In this document: positions 45,361-56,351 of the stretch, piece by piece
Layout of the letters: each line of letters opens with the position of its first letter
How positions within the stretch are numbered: the stretch's first letter is position 1
DNA from: Prostheceraeus crozeri
Taxonomy: Eukaryota > Platyhelminthes > Polycladida > Euryleptidae
Reading direction: 5' to 3'
Assembly: GCA_907163375.1 (NCBI GenBank)
Contig: CAJQUW010007310.1
Location: 1-64,000 of the forward strand
DNA length: 64,000 bases
Position numbers and translations under genes: made by a program
Notes under the pieces: model-generated
Databases searched by the model: none
Told to the model about the DNA's origin: nothing
What the model saw: the letters and a program-made list of their open reading frames with translations, nothing else

Positions 45361-45432
45361 TCAGGATTCGAACACACCTAGAACAGACTCGAATATCGGC
45401 CTTCGTAACACTAGACCACTGCCGGGTCATCC
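45361..45432 (-). promoter_or_regulatory. tRNA-like box A / box B (pol III type) upstream of ORF1
   Basis: On the minus strand TGGTCTAGTGTTA (45418-45406; box A consensus TRGYNNARNNG) is followed about 30 bp later by GTTCGAATCC (45373-45364; box B GWTCRANNC). The intervening sequence resembles a tRNA-Glu/Asp body, but T-stem pairing is poor, so this is not a functional tRNA. It could be a captured SINE head or part of the retrotransposon 5' UTR. Confidence 0.55.
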
Positions 45433-45720
45433 GTTAATGATGCATATACACAAATTGACCTCATACAAATTGATATTTTGAAACGTATTACGGAAAGCTT
45501 TATAACGTAATGCATGCACTTAGGCTACTAATTACAGTTTTTTCAATAAAAAAATCGTCTCCAGCGAATACCACACTAATACATAAGAATTTTGATCTAT
45601 ACAAGAATCTAAATATCGACACAAAATACAAAAATGTACTTCTTTTACGTGAGTCTACTCATTTATTGAAACTTGGACTAAGCTTTGGGGTTTTGACCCA
45701 GGTTTTTGCCCAACCTTCAT

Positions 45721-46605
45721 GAAAGCAACAATACGGAATGCTGCTTCAAACTGGACACGGAAGTGCTCTCATATCAACACAATGGTCAGGATCTTTCCAG
45801 GATATGACTCCATGCAAACAACAATCCGCACGGCATCCGCACGACAAAACATCAGCGAATGTGAAAGTGGCCTGAGAGTGAGTTCGTTGTAGCATTCTCT
45901 CCTTGCTGTGGAAGTTTCATAACACGGATTATGGCTGCGTCATTCATTCATTCAACAATCATTTATTGCGTCATCATCCTAATCCGCGAGCATTTACCTT
46001 CTCTTAGATGTAATCATCTTCTCGCTCTCGAATGCATGCACTTTTTCTTTTTACAAGCGATTTAGAAGTCTGATTAGTCAGTAGTCATTAATGCATATTC
46101 GGTGCTCGGAGATCTTCAATGCTCTTCCTGACAGATGATTGTTTTGAGGGCCATTGTCATCCTCATGTTCTCACCATGCACGAGGATGAATACGAGCTTT
46201 ACCTCCATAAAGATGGATCATTCAGTGTCTGATATTGTGCAAAGAATTTTAATGTCATGAATGAAGAATCATTTAATCGGTGATTTAAATACAACAAGAA
46301 GCTAAATTCAATCTGAAGAGGAAATTTGGAGTTTCTTGCTAATTACAGCAGGCTTTTTTTGAGAGGGTGAACAGCGGCCATCCCGCCAAAAAACCCGATC
46401 TTCTCACTAGAAATTAAAGAAAGTGTATCTCCAATTTACTTGTACTCTGCATGTGCAGGTACAGAAGTGCATCGATGGTGAGAGCCTCAAAGGGGAACAA
46501 ACATCAAAAAGACGCGATCGGGTTCAGTTGCTAGTGTTTCACTCGCTGATGACATCAAGCAGCTGCTGAAATAAATAAAGGATCCAAAAAGAGTGAATTC
46601 ATTCA
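45721..46605. repeat. Segmental repeat R2, copy 1
   Basis: This copy is near-colinear with 50787-50875 plus 62152-62940 (the second copy is split by R1 and the CACTA-like element). Shared blocks include AACAATCCGCACGGCATCC, GGAAGTTTCATAACACGGAT and TGGATCATTCAGTGTCTGAT. In this copy the frame corresponding to the 62757-62999 ORF is broken by a shift and a stop. Confidence 0.85.
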
Positions 46606-46625
46606 GTGTTTGCTATAACACAAAG

Positions 46626-47400
46626 CAGGGATGCGGAGTCGGAGTATAACTAGACTTGAAGTTACACAAACAAATTATTTATTCTCGTGCATAGCTGTCA
46701 CTGTCTTGATGTCAACTTTCTCCGTCAAACAAAAGTACAGAGACAGCAGTGCATGCAAAGCTTGTAATATTTGAGTACAAGAAGCGTGATAGTGAAAAAA
46801 GGATTGTCTTTTCACCCGGTGATTTAGTAGAGAAGATAAGCCTTCCTAGCCTCGATCACACCTGCGCACCAAAGGTCACGTCAGAGACAAAAGTAAAATA
46901 CTAGTTTGTTTGAGAACATTACCTCTTACCCTCACGTTCATCGTGTGTAATTTCTCCTCCAAAGCGCATATTAAAATCGAAAGTGTTCTCATATTTTTTT
47001 TGATGAAGGATGGGGATTTTCGTGCCTGGTAGAGACTGGAGAAAACCGTGTGAAGCACACATCAACAAGATGGGAGGAGCAGAGTCGCATGTATCCAACT
47101 TAAAACGACATTTGATAAACTTTCATCGAAAATGATTGATAATTGATACAGAAATGATCACTAAAAATAGGTTCAGGTAAGCCTATAATGATCTATGATG
47201 TAGGTTACCGGTTTGTTTTTCAAAAACTGGGCTTTATATCCTTGCCACCCGGAGTCGGAATAGGGGTTCTATCAACCCTCGGAGTCGGAGTCCTATCAAA
47301 AGCCGGAGTCCTATCAAACCCCAGAGTCGGAGTAAGAGTCGGGACTTGACAGGACGCCGCTTCCGACATCGGTGTATGATTAGACTCCGACTCCGGACAT
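46626..47400. mobile_element. hAT-like BED element, copy C (right end lost)
   Basis: It begins CAGGGATGCGGAGTCGGAG, the best-preserved left end of the family. It carries the body shared with copies A and B, including a BED exon at about 46949-47130 that ends in a good KRHLINFHR-like stretch but is broken by a shift near 47000. GGAGTCGGAGTCCTATCAA repeats fill 47250-47395. The expected CCGCATCCCTG terminus and 8-bp duplication are not found; a hairpin with a hammerhead-like core begins where it should be. Confidence 0.7.
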
Positions 47401-47405
47401 GGCTT

Positions 47406-47520
47406 CCTCATCAGTCGTGGGTAGGTTAGAACCATCAACGTTGGTGCACGTCCTCTAGCTCCAACGTCGCTGGTTCAAACCTACCCACGACTGATGAGGC
47501 CCAACAGGCCGAAACATGTC
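47406..47520 (+). ncRNA. Hammerhead-ribozyme core-like motif in a hairpin
   Basis: CTGATGA (47491-47497), a GGCC-CAACA-GGCC stem-loop (47498-47510) and GAAAC (47511-47515) reproduce the conserved hammerhead core with stem II. Left of it, 47406-47432 is the inverted complement of 47475-47499, giving a long stem-I-like helix. The matching stem III 5' strand and a normal NUH cleavage site are not seen, because the inverted repeat runs through the core. It may be a Penelope-type terminal ribozyme relic; Penelope-like elements are known to carry hammerheads. Confidence 0.45.
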
Positions 47521-47573
47521 TCGTGGTGGTTACATCTGTTGAGATTTGATAAATTTATCAATTGCCAGGTTAC

Positions 47574-47763
47574 TTATATAAATATATATATATATATTAT
47601 TATATACATTATTATTATTATATATTATATATATATATATAATTACATTAATATATTCTATCTATAATTAATAATTCATAATATTTAATAATGTAATTAA
47701 TAATTACATATAATATATTATTACATTATATTATTAATACATATATATATATATATATATATA
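47574..47763. repeat. AT-rich microsatellite tract
   Basis: (TA)n and (TTA)n runs with interruptions. It separates the hammerhead-like hairpin from the Penelope-like endonuclease fragment. Confidence 0.85.
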
Positions 47764-47779
47764 CAGTATATACCACGGA

Positions 47780-48022
47780 TGCAACCAATATTACATTGGC
47801 GAGACTAAAAATACAATAAGGTGCAGAACAAGAAATCACAAACAACAGATTAACAACCCTAATTATAGACAGATAAGTTTAAGTGAACATTTAGATGTAT
47901 GTGGACGAAAATCTTTTTCTATTTTTCTTTTTTATAAGATGTTTTCTGATTGTGATGTAGAGAGAAAAAACAAAGAAAGATATTTCATTAAATCCTTTGA
48001 TCCATCACTCAATTCGACCTAA
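47780..48022 (+). pseudogene. Penelope-like GIY-YIG endonuclease fragment
   Basis: An open frame of 80 codons ending in TAA begins CNQYYIGETKNTIRCRTRNH, the GIY-YIG core (YIGET, R). SLSEHLDVCG and ERYFIKSFDPSLNST follow, the C-terminal part typical of Penelope-like endonucleases. No start codon or RT is attached. A terminal sequence AAGAAAAGAAAGCGCTTATG lies 160 bp downstream. Different from the remnants at 35 kb and 48.5 kb. Confidence 0.7.
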
Positions 48023-48278
48023 TTATCTTACCCTCAACAGAAATCTATGGTGTACATAATCCTATGACTTTGAAGATATGTTCCAAATTTCCATGTTATT
48101 TCTAATGACTAACTTTATGATGTATATTTCAAATTTTGTAAATAGCATGTTATCTAAATCTCATTACTTATAAAGCATCTGAAGAAAAGAAAGCGCTTAT
48201 GCTTATAATCGTGTTTTCAATTTTAATTTCATTATATTTTTCTCCGGTTGCTGAGTATAGTTATTAATATTTTTCTTG

Positions 48279-48281
<3 letters not shown>

Positions 48282-48315
<34 letters not shown>
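48282..48315. repeat. (TA)n microsatellite
   Basis: Uninterrupted TA dinucleotide run, directly next to the inverted repeat at 48316. Confidence 0.9.
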
Positions 48316-48317
<2 letters not shown>

Positions 48318-49243
48318 CCAAGTTGTTAACAGAAAACTGCTTGAATTTCGGCACTTAAAGTTTCATGTTATAAATGTATACAATCATCGGCCGAATGTGC
48401 AGTACATATCTCGCAAGCATCTTTAAAAGGAACAGTGAATAAGATTCAAAAAGTGCAAATCACGCGACGAAGCACCGACGCATTATGCACTAGACTGCAT
48501 GTATTTTTTCCGATGCCGGCACTTTGACACTAGCTCAGTACGTTTGTTCAGCAAATATGCACTTTGATTGTCCATGATGAAGAACTTTTCACTTAGGCAT
48601 AGATCACATCTCCTCGTCGCCGGATTATAACTCTTGCAATGTTTCTTGATTGTGCATTTAATTACCGGATTATTGCCACTTTCTTTGATTTTCCAGTACT
48701 CCTTCGACAATTCCGTATCATTTCTGTACTTCTCATGCACGAACGATTTCTTGTGGTTAGCATAGCGTAATTTAAATCTTCCTTCACAAATACCAAAATA
48801 CTTCTTCGGCAACTCGTCTGCATTTTCTTCTTTTGACATATTAGCTTCGTACACAATGTTCTCCCACAAGCATTTCCCATTCATTGGACATCTTCCCTTG
48901 TTTTGGCAATTACATTCCTTTTCTGGTTCATTTTTCTTCTTCTTTGTATCAGTTTTTAGCACTTTTCTGTTGTGGGCACTAACTATTGATTTGAAGTTGG
49001 GTACTGAACAAACGTACTGAGCTAGTGTCAAAGTGCCGGCATCGAAAAAAATACATGCTGTCTAGAGCATAATGCGTCGGTGGTTCGTCGCGTGATTTGC
49101 ACTTTTTGAATCTTATTCACTGTTCCTTTTAAAGATGCTTGCGAGATATGTACTGCACATTCGGCTGATGATTGTATGCATTTATAACATGAAACTTTAA
49201 GTGCCGAAATTCAAGCAGTTTTCTGTTAACAACTTAGCTTATT
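48316..49243 (-). mobile_element. Penelope-like element, 5'-truncated with an inverted copy of its own 3' end
   Basis: A minus-strand endonuclease ORF (48483-49031) is followed by its 3' UTR (48482-48316). Upstream of the ORF, 49008-49243 is a nearly identical inverted copy of the last about 20 codons plus the 3' UTR (48316-48552; shared GAGCTAGTGTCAAAGTGCCGG and TATGTACTGCACATTCGGC). Inverted partial copies at termini are typical of Penelope-like insertions. Confidence 0.75.
48483..49031 (-). pseudogene. Penelope-like C-terminal GIY-YIG endonuclease
   Basis: Open for 182 codons without an ATG at its start, so it is the 3' part of a longer polyprotein. It shows CNCQNKGRCPMNGKCLWENI (cysteine cluster), KKYFGICEGRFKLRYANHKK (GIY-YIG core with YFGI and an R), TELSKEYWKIKES, RRCDLCLSEKFFI and LLNKRTELVSKCRHRKKY. 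This combination is a well-known C-terminus of animal Penelope-like retroelements. The first about 15 codons come from the inverted 3'-end copy, not from the genuine protein. No RT precedes it. Confidence 0.8.
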
Positions 49244-49743
49244 TTGCTCCTACATAGTTGGGCACTCTCTTGAGTTGAAAATCAAAATTGGATTATATAT
49301 ATTAGTTAATAGTCATTACCAATAATTATAAATTAGATATATTATTAATAACATATATTTCAGTACATATGGCCCATTGCGCAGAATATGCGCAGAATGA
49401 AACCTTTATGGACACAAAAAGATTACGAAAGCTCAAAATTGAATATTTTGTTCAACCTACAAAGATGCATGAAGATGAAAAGGTGATTTCACATCACAAT
49501 TCGTGAACATCGATCTGGGTTATATCTTTCAAATAGAAATAATCCGATAAGCGAGTTTTCACTCACGAGATGCAGCATAAATGGAAGTAAGTTACCTGGC
49601 ATATAAATGTATTGCAAAGTTAATGCTTTGTTGCCTAAATATACTCAAATCATTTGTATACCGTACAGTAACAAGGACTGCTGATGCAGGCAATATTGAT
49701 TGACAGTGTGAAGAAAAGGCTTCATCATAGATTCCTAGGACGA
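49244..49743. other. No gene recognised
   Basis: AT-rich spacer between the Penelope-like remnant and the second palindrome. Confidence 0.4.
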
Positions 49744-50478
49744 GAGCTACTGACACTTTCTTCCTAAATTCGCGCACAAAAGACTTAATAGCATGGATTT
49801 GTAGAACCTGAAATGCTGAATACGAAAAATCAAATTTTTGAGTGGAACAGCCAGTCCCTTTCGGCTATAGGCAAGGTTAAAGGATTCCCTTTGGAATCCA
49901 ATGGTAAAATTCAAAAAAGAAATATCTATGGATTGTGAAACACTTGGTAATTTTCGTACATATTCTTATGCAGAAAAGAAACTATTTATCAGAATGCCAT
50001 GAAATTTGAAACATGATTGAGTTCAGAGCATCAACTTCGATATAAAAGTTGAATTGAGTCACATGATTCAGTATTTGATGTCTAAGAGCATCTACAAAAT
50101 GAGTAAAATCGTCAAACTTAAGTCAAAACATGAAATTTACTCATTTTTTAGAGGCTAACTCAAACATCAAATACCGAATCATGTGACTCACTTCAACTGT
50201 TATATCGAAGTTGATATTCTGAAGTCAATCATGTTTCAAATTTCATGATTTTCTGACAAATAGTTTCTTACGAAAATTGCCAAGTGTTTTACAATCCATA
50301 GATATTTCTTGAATTGTGCTATTGGATTCCAATGGGAAACGTTTAACCTTGCCTATTACCGAAAGCGACTGGCTGTGACACTTAAGAATTTGATTCTTGT
50401 ATTCAGAGTTTCAAGATCTGCAAATCCATGCTGTTAATCCCTTTGTGCGAGAATCTAGAAAGAAAGTGTCAGTAGCTC
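49744..50478. repeat. Large palindrome, about 350-bp arms
   Basis: Left arm 49744-50107 and right arm 50136-50478 are inverted complements (about 364 and 343 bp, with small indels) around a 28-bp loop. Shared blocks include AGCTACTGACACTTTC, ATAGATATTTCTT and TGATTCAGTATTTGATG. No coding potential; possibly a foldback or MITE-type element. Confidence 0.82.
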
Positions 50479-50786
50479 CCGGACTGTCTATACAGGGCGA
50501 TGAAAAGTAGGCATCATACATTCCGCAATCACAAGGCCATTAATCAGAGCAGTGAGGGCGGTCTCTACAACTCTGCCAGAAACATGCATGCTATCTCGTT
50601 AAACAGAAGAAGAAATGAACGTACTGACATATTAGTGAAGTAAACGATGTATGAACTGATCGACTAGCCCATTTTTTCAATGATCGGCAAGCTGAGTGAA
50701 ACGATACAATTGCCTTGTTCGAATGCACTGAATTCAACACTTTAGAAATCAAAGTTTTTTCTCCACATAGAATCGGTTCTGCGTAA

Positions 50787-50875
50787 TGAAAGGTAACAAT
50801 ACGAAATGCTGCTTCAAGCTGGACACGGAGATGTTCTCAGATGATGCTCAGGATCTTTGGAGGATATGACTCCAT
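50787..50875. repeat. Segmental repeat R2, copy 2, left part
   Basis: Matches 45723-45812 (AATGCTGCTTCAA, TCAGGATCTTT, ATATGACTCCAT). Repeat R1 begins at 50876. R2 resumes at 62152 with the same GGACATGACTCCAT, a 14-bp direct repeat of 50862-50875 with one mismatch. Confidence 0.8.
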
Positions 50876-51077
50876 CATAGAGTAGGGATATATAGGTAGA
50901 GTGTCGACTCAAAAAGTATCTGTATACAGTTAGAATTTTTGTATCAAAAGATTCAGTTTTTTGCGGAGATTACGCTCCCGTGGTCCAAAAAATTATTTGA
51001 GCACTTTTGAAAAAAGTTATAATTAGTCAATTTATATACTACCGAGATGACTGTCCTATATAAGTAGTATGAAACAA
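50876..51077. mobile_element. Repeat R1, interrupted copy, left part
   Basis: Inverted match of 40285-40485, starting CATAGAGTAGGGATATATAG. It ends at the AA that forms the target duplication of the 10.4-kb element. Confidence 0.8.
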
Positions 51078-51545
51078 CCCACCCAGAACCGAACGTTCAT
51101 AAACCGAAAACGAACTTGAGTTGAACGTTCAATCAAAGTTGCGAACGTTCAATAAGTTGCAAGAACGTTGAAGTAAAGTTCGTGTACGCGCTTCATCTAG
51201 AAACGTGCGATAAACGTAACTAAAACGTTACGATAGTGACAGTTCAGTTTAAAACTTCCAAGGAACGTCTCAATGAAAATTAAATAGCAGAAATGTTTGG
51301 TTTGCACAAGATCGTACGTAAGTGAACGGTGATCTCGCGTTCACCTACAAACGATTCTATTGTAACGTTTCCGACACGTTTGTATAGAAACTGCTGATGA
51401 ACGAATACCTCTATAAACGTTAGGATCTTGACGTTTCTGTTTCAACGTTATCGTGACGTTGGTATGCAAGCCTTGGACATGGCTGATTAGACTCGTTTCG
51501 TTCAATATGTCAAAACGTCTCACGATCATGTGACGTTGACCATAG
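51078..51545. promoter_or_regulatory. Left subterminal repeat region
   Basis: More than 15 copies of AACGTT, GAACGTTC or AACGT-like motifs in either orientation within about 470 bp. Examples are GAACGTTCAATAAG, AACGTTACGATAG, AACGTTAGGATC and GACGTTGGTATG. By analogy with plant CACTA elements these may be binding sites for an element-encoded protein. This is inference. Confidence 0.6.
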
Positions 51546-51770
51546 CGGATCAGGCTTGACAACATCATTAAAATTATCCGGATATTTTTAATGATATTGT
51601 CAAATCGGTTTTGAATTTTATGCCGTCACTCTCAGTTTGTGGGTGCGATCTTCGATGAGAATCCGTTGACATGTGTATTTATATTTAATAGCTTCATTCC
51701 AGGCAGTCATAACGATATATATATATATACATTAATAAAAATTTTCGCCATTGACCAAACATAAAGTTTT

Positions 51771-51979
51771 GAATAGAAAGATGACACGGTCAATAAACAA
51801 GATCTTATAATTGGACTGTCTTACTTCGACTGTCTCCTTATGAGTTATTAAGGATGTTACGATGTTATTAAGGAATAATAATATAACAACTCAATAACAT
51901 CGGACTCATAAAGAGACAGTCGAAGTAACAGTCCAATTATAGGATCTAATATTTTGTTGACCGTGTTATCTTTTTATTC
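51771..51979. repeat. Hairpin repeat of about 209 bp
   Basis: Arms containing GACACGGTCAATAAACAAGATCTTATAATTGGAC-like and TACTTCGACTGTCTCCTTATGAG-like sequence pair around TTATTAAGGATGTTACGATG. Possibly a small MITE inside the large transposon. Confidence 0.75.
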
Positions 51980-54315
51980 AAAAAAATATATATATGTAAT
52001 CAATGAAGTGCTCCAAACAATTCTTGTGTTCCTTGCAAGTTTGAAGAACAGCACAATGCATGCATATATTTTTATTGTGCCATGATTCACATTTGCAAGG
52101 AACATAGGAAGGAATGTTTTGAACATTTCATTGATAAAATTTCCTCTGCTCAGACACTTGTACAATAAACACTTACTGTGTGATGAATACACTGAGATAT
52201 ATGTCTATATAGAATATGTCATTTGTTGACATCGTTTCCAAGCAATCAGCTGTTTTTAAAAAATGCAATATTTTAAACAAACTTTAATTAAAAAATTGCC
52301 TGTTCAACAATCACAGTGTATTGGATATCCTGTCACCTCTCTATTTGATGTTTGCTTCATTGATGTCATGTGTGTGCCATCTTAATCTGTGGAATGTAGT
52401 TACTTTAACTTAATAATGTAATCCAATGAAAATGTAAGCATTTCAAAATGATTGTGAAGTTTTAATTCCGTGTCAATAGATCTATTGGCCCCCAGTATAG
52501 AGCCATTAGCCCATGCATGCTAGGCATGCCATCAACGGTGTATGTTTCTTGCCCACTGATGTCCATCAGTCCCAATTCTTAGAAATTTTGCCATTTCACG
52601 TCTTGGATAATGTGAATATACTTGAATATGTGAAGAATTAATTAACAAGCTTGAAGTTATAGAGAATGTTGACGATTGATAACCCCAGATGATCATATAC
52701 ATCATATACTAGCTGCATCAATGGTGTTTTTGTCATCATTGATGCTACCTTCTTTCTTCCCAGAAATAAGTAAGTAGCTGATTTAATAAAACTTATTTGG
52801 AGGTGCGCATCGTTTTGCACAAACATATGTAAGTACATGCCATGCACGCATGCGTGCTCTACTCGCACTGATGTAAAATGTAATCATAGTAAAATTTTCT
52901 TCATTTGATAGCTGCAGTCAAAGATATTTAATATTATGCTATAAAGGCATAATAACATACACGTATATTATGCTCCCTTTATGTACATTAAATATCTTTG
53001 GCTTCAGTTGCTGGTCATGCTTCAAGCCATCGATATTTTCAATGTAGACTGCTTGTAGATATGCAAAATCACACACATATCAGATGTACAAAATGAAACT
53101 AAATAAAGGAAGCAACAGTTGAGGTGAGAAATATTTTCCTACACATTCTATTCCTACGAACAATTTTGTGTTGTTGAATTTCTTACTTTACAACACTAAC
53201 AAGATAATGGTAATGGCAAAAGAGCAAACCAATTTCCGAATAGCATGTGTTTCATGTGTTACGTATAACTTCAGTGAAATACCTCATGTCTGAAATGGCT
53301 GAAATGTTGGATTTATTATTAGAGTTCATATAATCTCGATGACAGATGCTCGGCATTTGACATTTCCAATCACTACAATAGTCAAGGTCCTGTAAGTTTT
53401 GAGTATTAATTTTGTTATAATATTATTCAATTCAAATAATTTGGACACTTTCCAATACGGGAGATTTGCAATTTGAGAGGCAATTGATAGATCTCTCATC
53501 TATCGATATTTTTTAATTGCTAGTGTCGTGTTGTCGTGGAAAACTAATTTGAAATAATAATAGATTGAGAGGTTCTGAATATCATGTTATATCTAACTAG
53601 GATCCATCCGAAAGTATTATTTAATCCAAGAAACCGTCTTCATTAGCCAAGTAAAGAGCATGTGCGATATAGAGATAATAGATATCATATCTAAATTTGA
53701 AACGTTGATACAAATAAGAGGTGCTATGTTAACGCGACTCATTTTTTATAGTTAAAGACGTTCACCTGCCCCATTGCGTGTGTGGTTCTGTTAGAATTTT
53801 GCAGCTGCTATTGCGCCGGCCGATCCGGTTCATTTTTGGCCTCCCTGCCATCACTATCTTCGTTCTAAGTTCCGGTTTTAAATTTATATTGCAACTTGCA
53901 CACTGAAATGTTATAAATGATTGGTCCAGTAAGTTTCTTATCTATCAGCCAATATTTCTGAGACATTACTTTTGCAAACTTAAAACTCTTGAAATACCTG
54001 GAATCTGTAGGCCTAATCAAATGTTTATGATTTTTGTTACTAGCAACCCCCGTTCTTTTAACTGAACATCAAACATGTAGAAGTGCGATTTCTCTTATTT
54101 ACTAGGTATGACAACATATTTAGTAATGTATAATTTCCGCCGGTCAATGGTCGAAAGACCAAAAGTACCGGTTGGGCCGTTGCAGTAGCCACCAGACTAT
54201 TAAAGTTCGATTTCTAGATGTAATTTCTTAACATCCCTAACACCCTACCAGTCTTGTACGCAGGATTATAGGATTCACTCGACATAGAACTGAAGATATG
54301 ACTCGGAAGCTTTCC

Positions 54316-54317
<2 letters not shown>
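51980..54317. other. Non-coding part of the CACTA-like element
   Basis: No motif-bearing ORF. A further hairpin (52910-53013: CAGTCAAAGATATTTAAT against ATTAAATATCTTTGGCTTCAG) lies within. Confidence 0.45.

Positions 54318-54358
<41 letters not shown>
54318..54358. repeat. (TA)n microsatellite
   Basis: About 20 TA units, followed by a short ACATACATACAT run. Confidence 0.9.
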
Positions 54359-54359
<1 letters not shown>

Positions 54360-54688
54360 GGTATATACGTAAACATACATACATACATTTACAGTATCCC
54401 TGGATTCCCCAAATTAATAACTCTCGCTAAATCCTATTTGGGATGAATTAGAATTAGCGATTTGTAATCATTGTTCTTTCAAGCCACACATGTTTCCAAT
54501 GACCACTGTCATGGTCAGTTGGATCTTTCCCGTTTCATTCGAGAAAGTTCCATTTCCAAGCAGCCAAAATCTCGCATCTCTCAAGTCAGCGGATTACTTT
54601 ATTCTTCCATCCACTTCTTCAGAAGTACATAAATGTCTTTTCGAACATTGACGACTTCCTGGCAACTCACCAGTCATTTTGATACTCA

Positions 54689-54875
54689 GGGAGGTGTTTC
54701 ACCAACCTCCGTTAGTGATTGTAACAGCGCCGTTAAACGGAAGCATAACGGGGGTAAACGGATACCCATTTAAACATTATCCGTTAGAGCTCCATTTGAC
54801 TTACTAACGGTGATCTCTCTCCGTTAGTCGAAAAGCTGCCGTTAAGACGATGCTACCGTCATCATGACGTCGGAC
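54689..54875. repeat. CCGTTA-motif cluster, possible transposon end
   Basis: It starts GGGAGGTGTTTCACCAACCT (locally palindromic GGTGTTTCACC) and holds six CCGTTA/TAACGG hexamers in about 180 bp. This looks like a terminal/subterminal region of another DNA transposon whose partner end was not found. Confidence 0.45.
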
Positions 54876-56351
54876 CCTGTCACCGATGACTATTCCATCG
54901 TCATTTCTGATGCAGTGGTCGCGTCTTAAATAATTACACGATGAGTTCAGCCAATTAGATGTTGTCAATCAATGTTAGGTCTCGTTTCATTCTCTCGAAC
55001 ATGGATATGTGGAATGTCACAGTACATGACATGTACACGACAATGTAGAGTCCGACAAACAAAATCATCACATGAACAATTGTAAACAGCTGATATTGTT
55101 CAACAATTATATAAAAGTGAAATGGAGGCGCAGTGTCTAGACACAATAACCTACAATCTGCACGAGATAATAAATTAATCAATAATAACTCGCAAAAATT
55201 AATGTATACATGTATATTTAAAATTGCTTCCTGAACGGACGATTTTTGAGATGCTTTCACATGATTTCAGGAATTGTTTTATATTTGAAGATGGTTTGAG
55301 TTTGTAGACTGCAAATTTATTTAATGGCATATCTTTCCAACCGGTTGTATGGTTATGATCGCTTAACACCTGCCTAAATGACTAACTAAAAGTGTGCATT
55401 ACAAGGTCGATCAAAATCATTGTGTAGAATTGAACAATAAATGGTTGGGATCATAGTGTACCGGTACTGCACGGTTAGAATTCGACTTAATTATGTATAC
55501 AGTACAATACATTAATTGAATTTTGCTAGGTTAGATTAAGTAATATTACCTTGAATAAATCAAGTTTTTTATTTTGACTGTCAACTGACTTGAAGAATAT
55601 GTCAAAAAAGGTTAAAGTTCATATGAGCACATCTAATTATCTTCCCTAGTTATGTTGGCAATGTTCTGACAGACAAAGTCATCTTATGATGAGTGATTTA
55701 TATTGTATTAAACACGATCATCAAGAATTCAACCTGAATGAGTGCAGATTATATTCTGCTGATGCTGTGAGGCCTGTTGAAGTTAGGTTTATCTTCAGGT
55801 CATAAGCCCAGTAGACCTACATTTTGATGTTTTAATTATGCATGAGATGCTAAATTCGATCCCAAAAACGTCCGCAAGGTGGTCTTCAATATAAAAGGTT
55901 GATAGGCACGAAAAGTTCTCAGCACCCGCTGATAACACGGGCCGTATTCACAAATGTTGCTTAGCCATTAGCATAATTTCTATTCTCACACGGACGTAAA
56001 CTGTGTTTAGCGCTAAACAGCCCTAGTGAAAACGGCTTAAATGTAGGAGTTTCTCCGTACATATGGTTTATTATCGTCAGTATTTTTGAAACTCTGGTCT
56101 GATCTGACAGACGCACATTTTGGCAGTTGGCAAGCGATGTTCATCAAAGTTTCGTGTACGACTGCGCAGATTGGCACTAGCTCTCGGATTTTAACTTTTT
56201 TGTTACTTACAGGTAGGCCAGATAAACCGCCCTTTTTAGATTTTTTAGAAAAATTAAGATAGTAATATATCGTTTCTTATTTCAGGCACGCAATGTTAAT
56301 ATAGTAATATACACTTACATCACTAACTGATAACTTGAAACTATATCGCTA
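54876..56351. other. Upstream region of the transposase gene
   Basis: No supported ORF. It includes GGGCCGTATTCACAAATG (about 55938), which resembles the end of a small DNA transposon. The transposase promoter presumably lies in the last few hundred bases, but no TATA or initiator could be fixed. Confidence 0.35.

Larger units (their letters stand above)
41185..45440 (-). mobile_element. CR1/L2-like non-LTR retrotransposon, decayed but near full length
   Basis: Minus-strand order: tRNA-like box A/B (45432-45361), ORF1 (45332-44751), ORF2 endonuclease (about 44500-43600), RT (42891-41720) and C-terminal domain (41692-41321). It ends at an (ATT)n run near 41205-41185, a type of microsatellite 3' tail known from CR1/L2-group elements. 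ORF2 is broken by stops and shifts. About 0.7 kb between the endonuclease and RT parts (42895-43590) is not recognisable as ORF2 and may include an insertion. Confidence 0.8.

Noticed and set aside
45361-45432. Functional tRNA gene
   Set aside because: Box A and box B fit, but the T-stem pairs poorly and no acceptor stem closes. Reported as a tRNA-like promoter instead.
47574-47763. Possible CRISPR-like or satellite array
   Set aside because: It is a plain TA/TTA microsatellite with no spacer structure.
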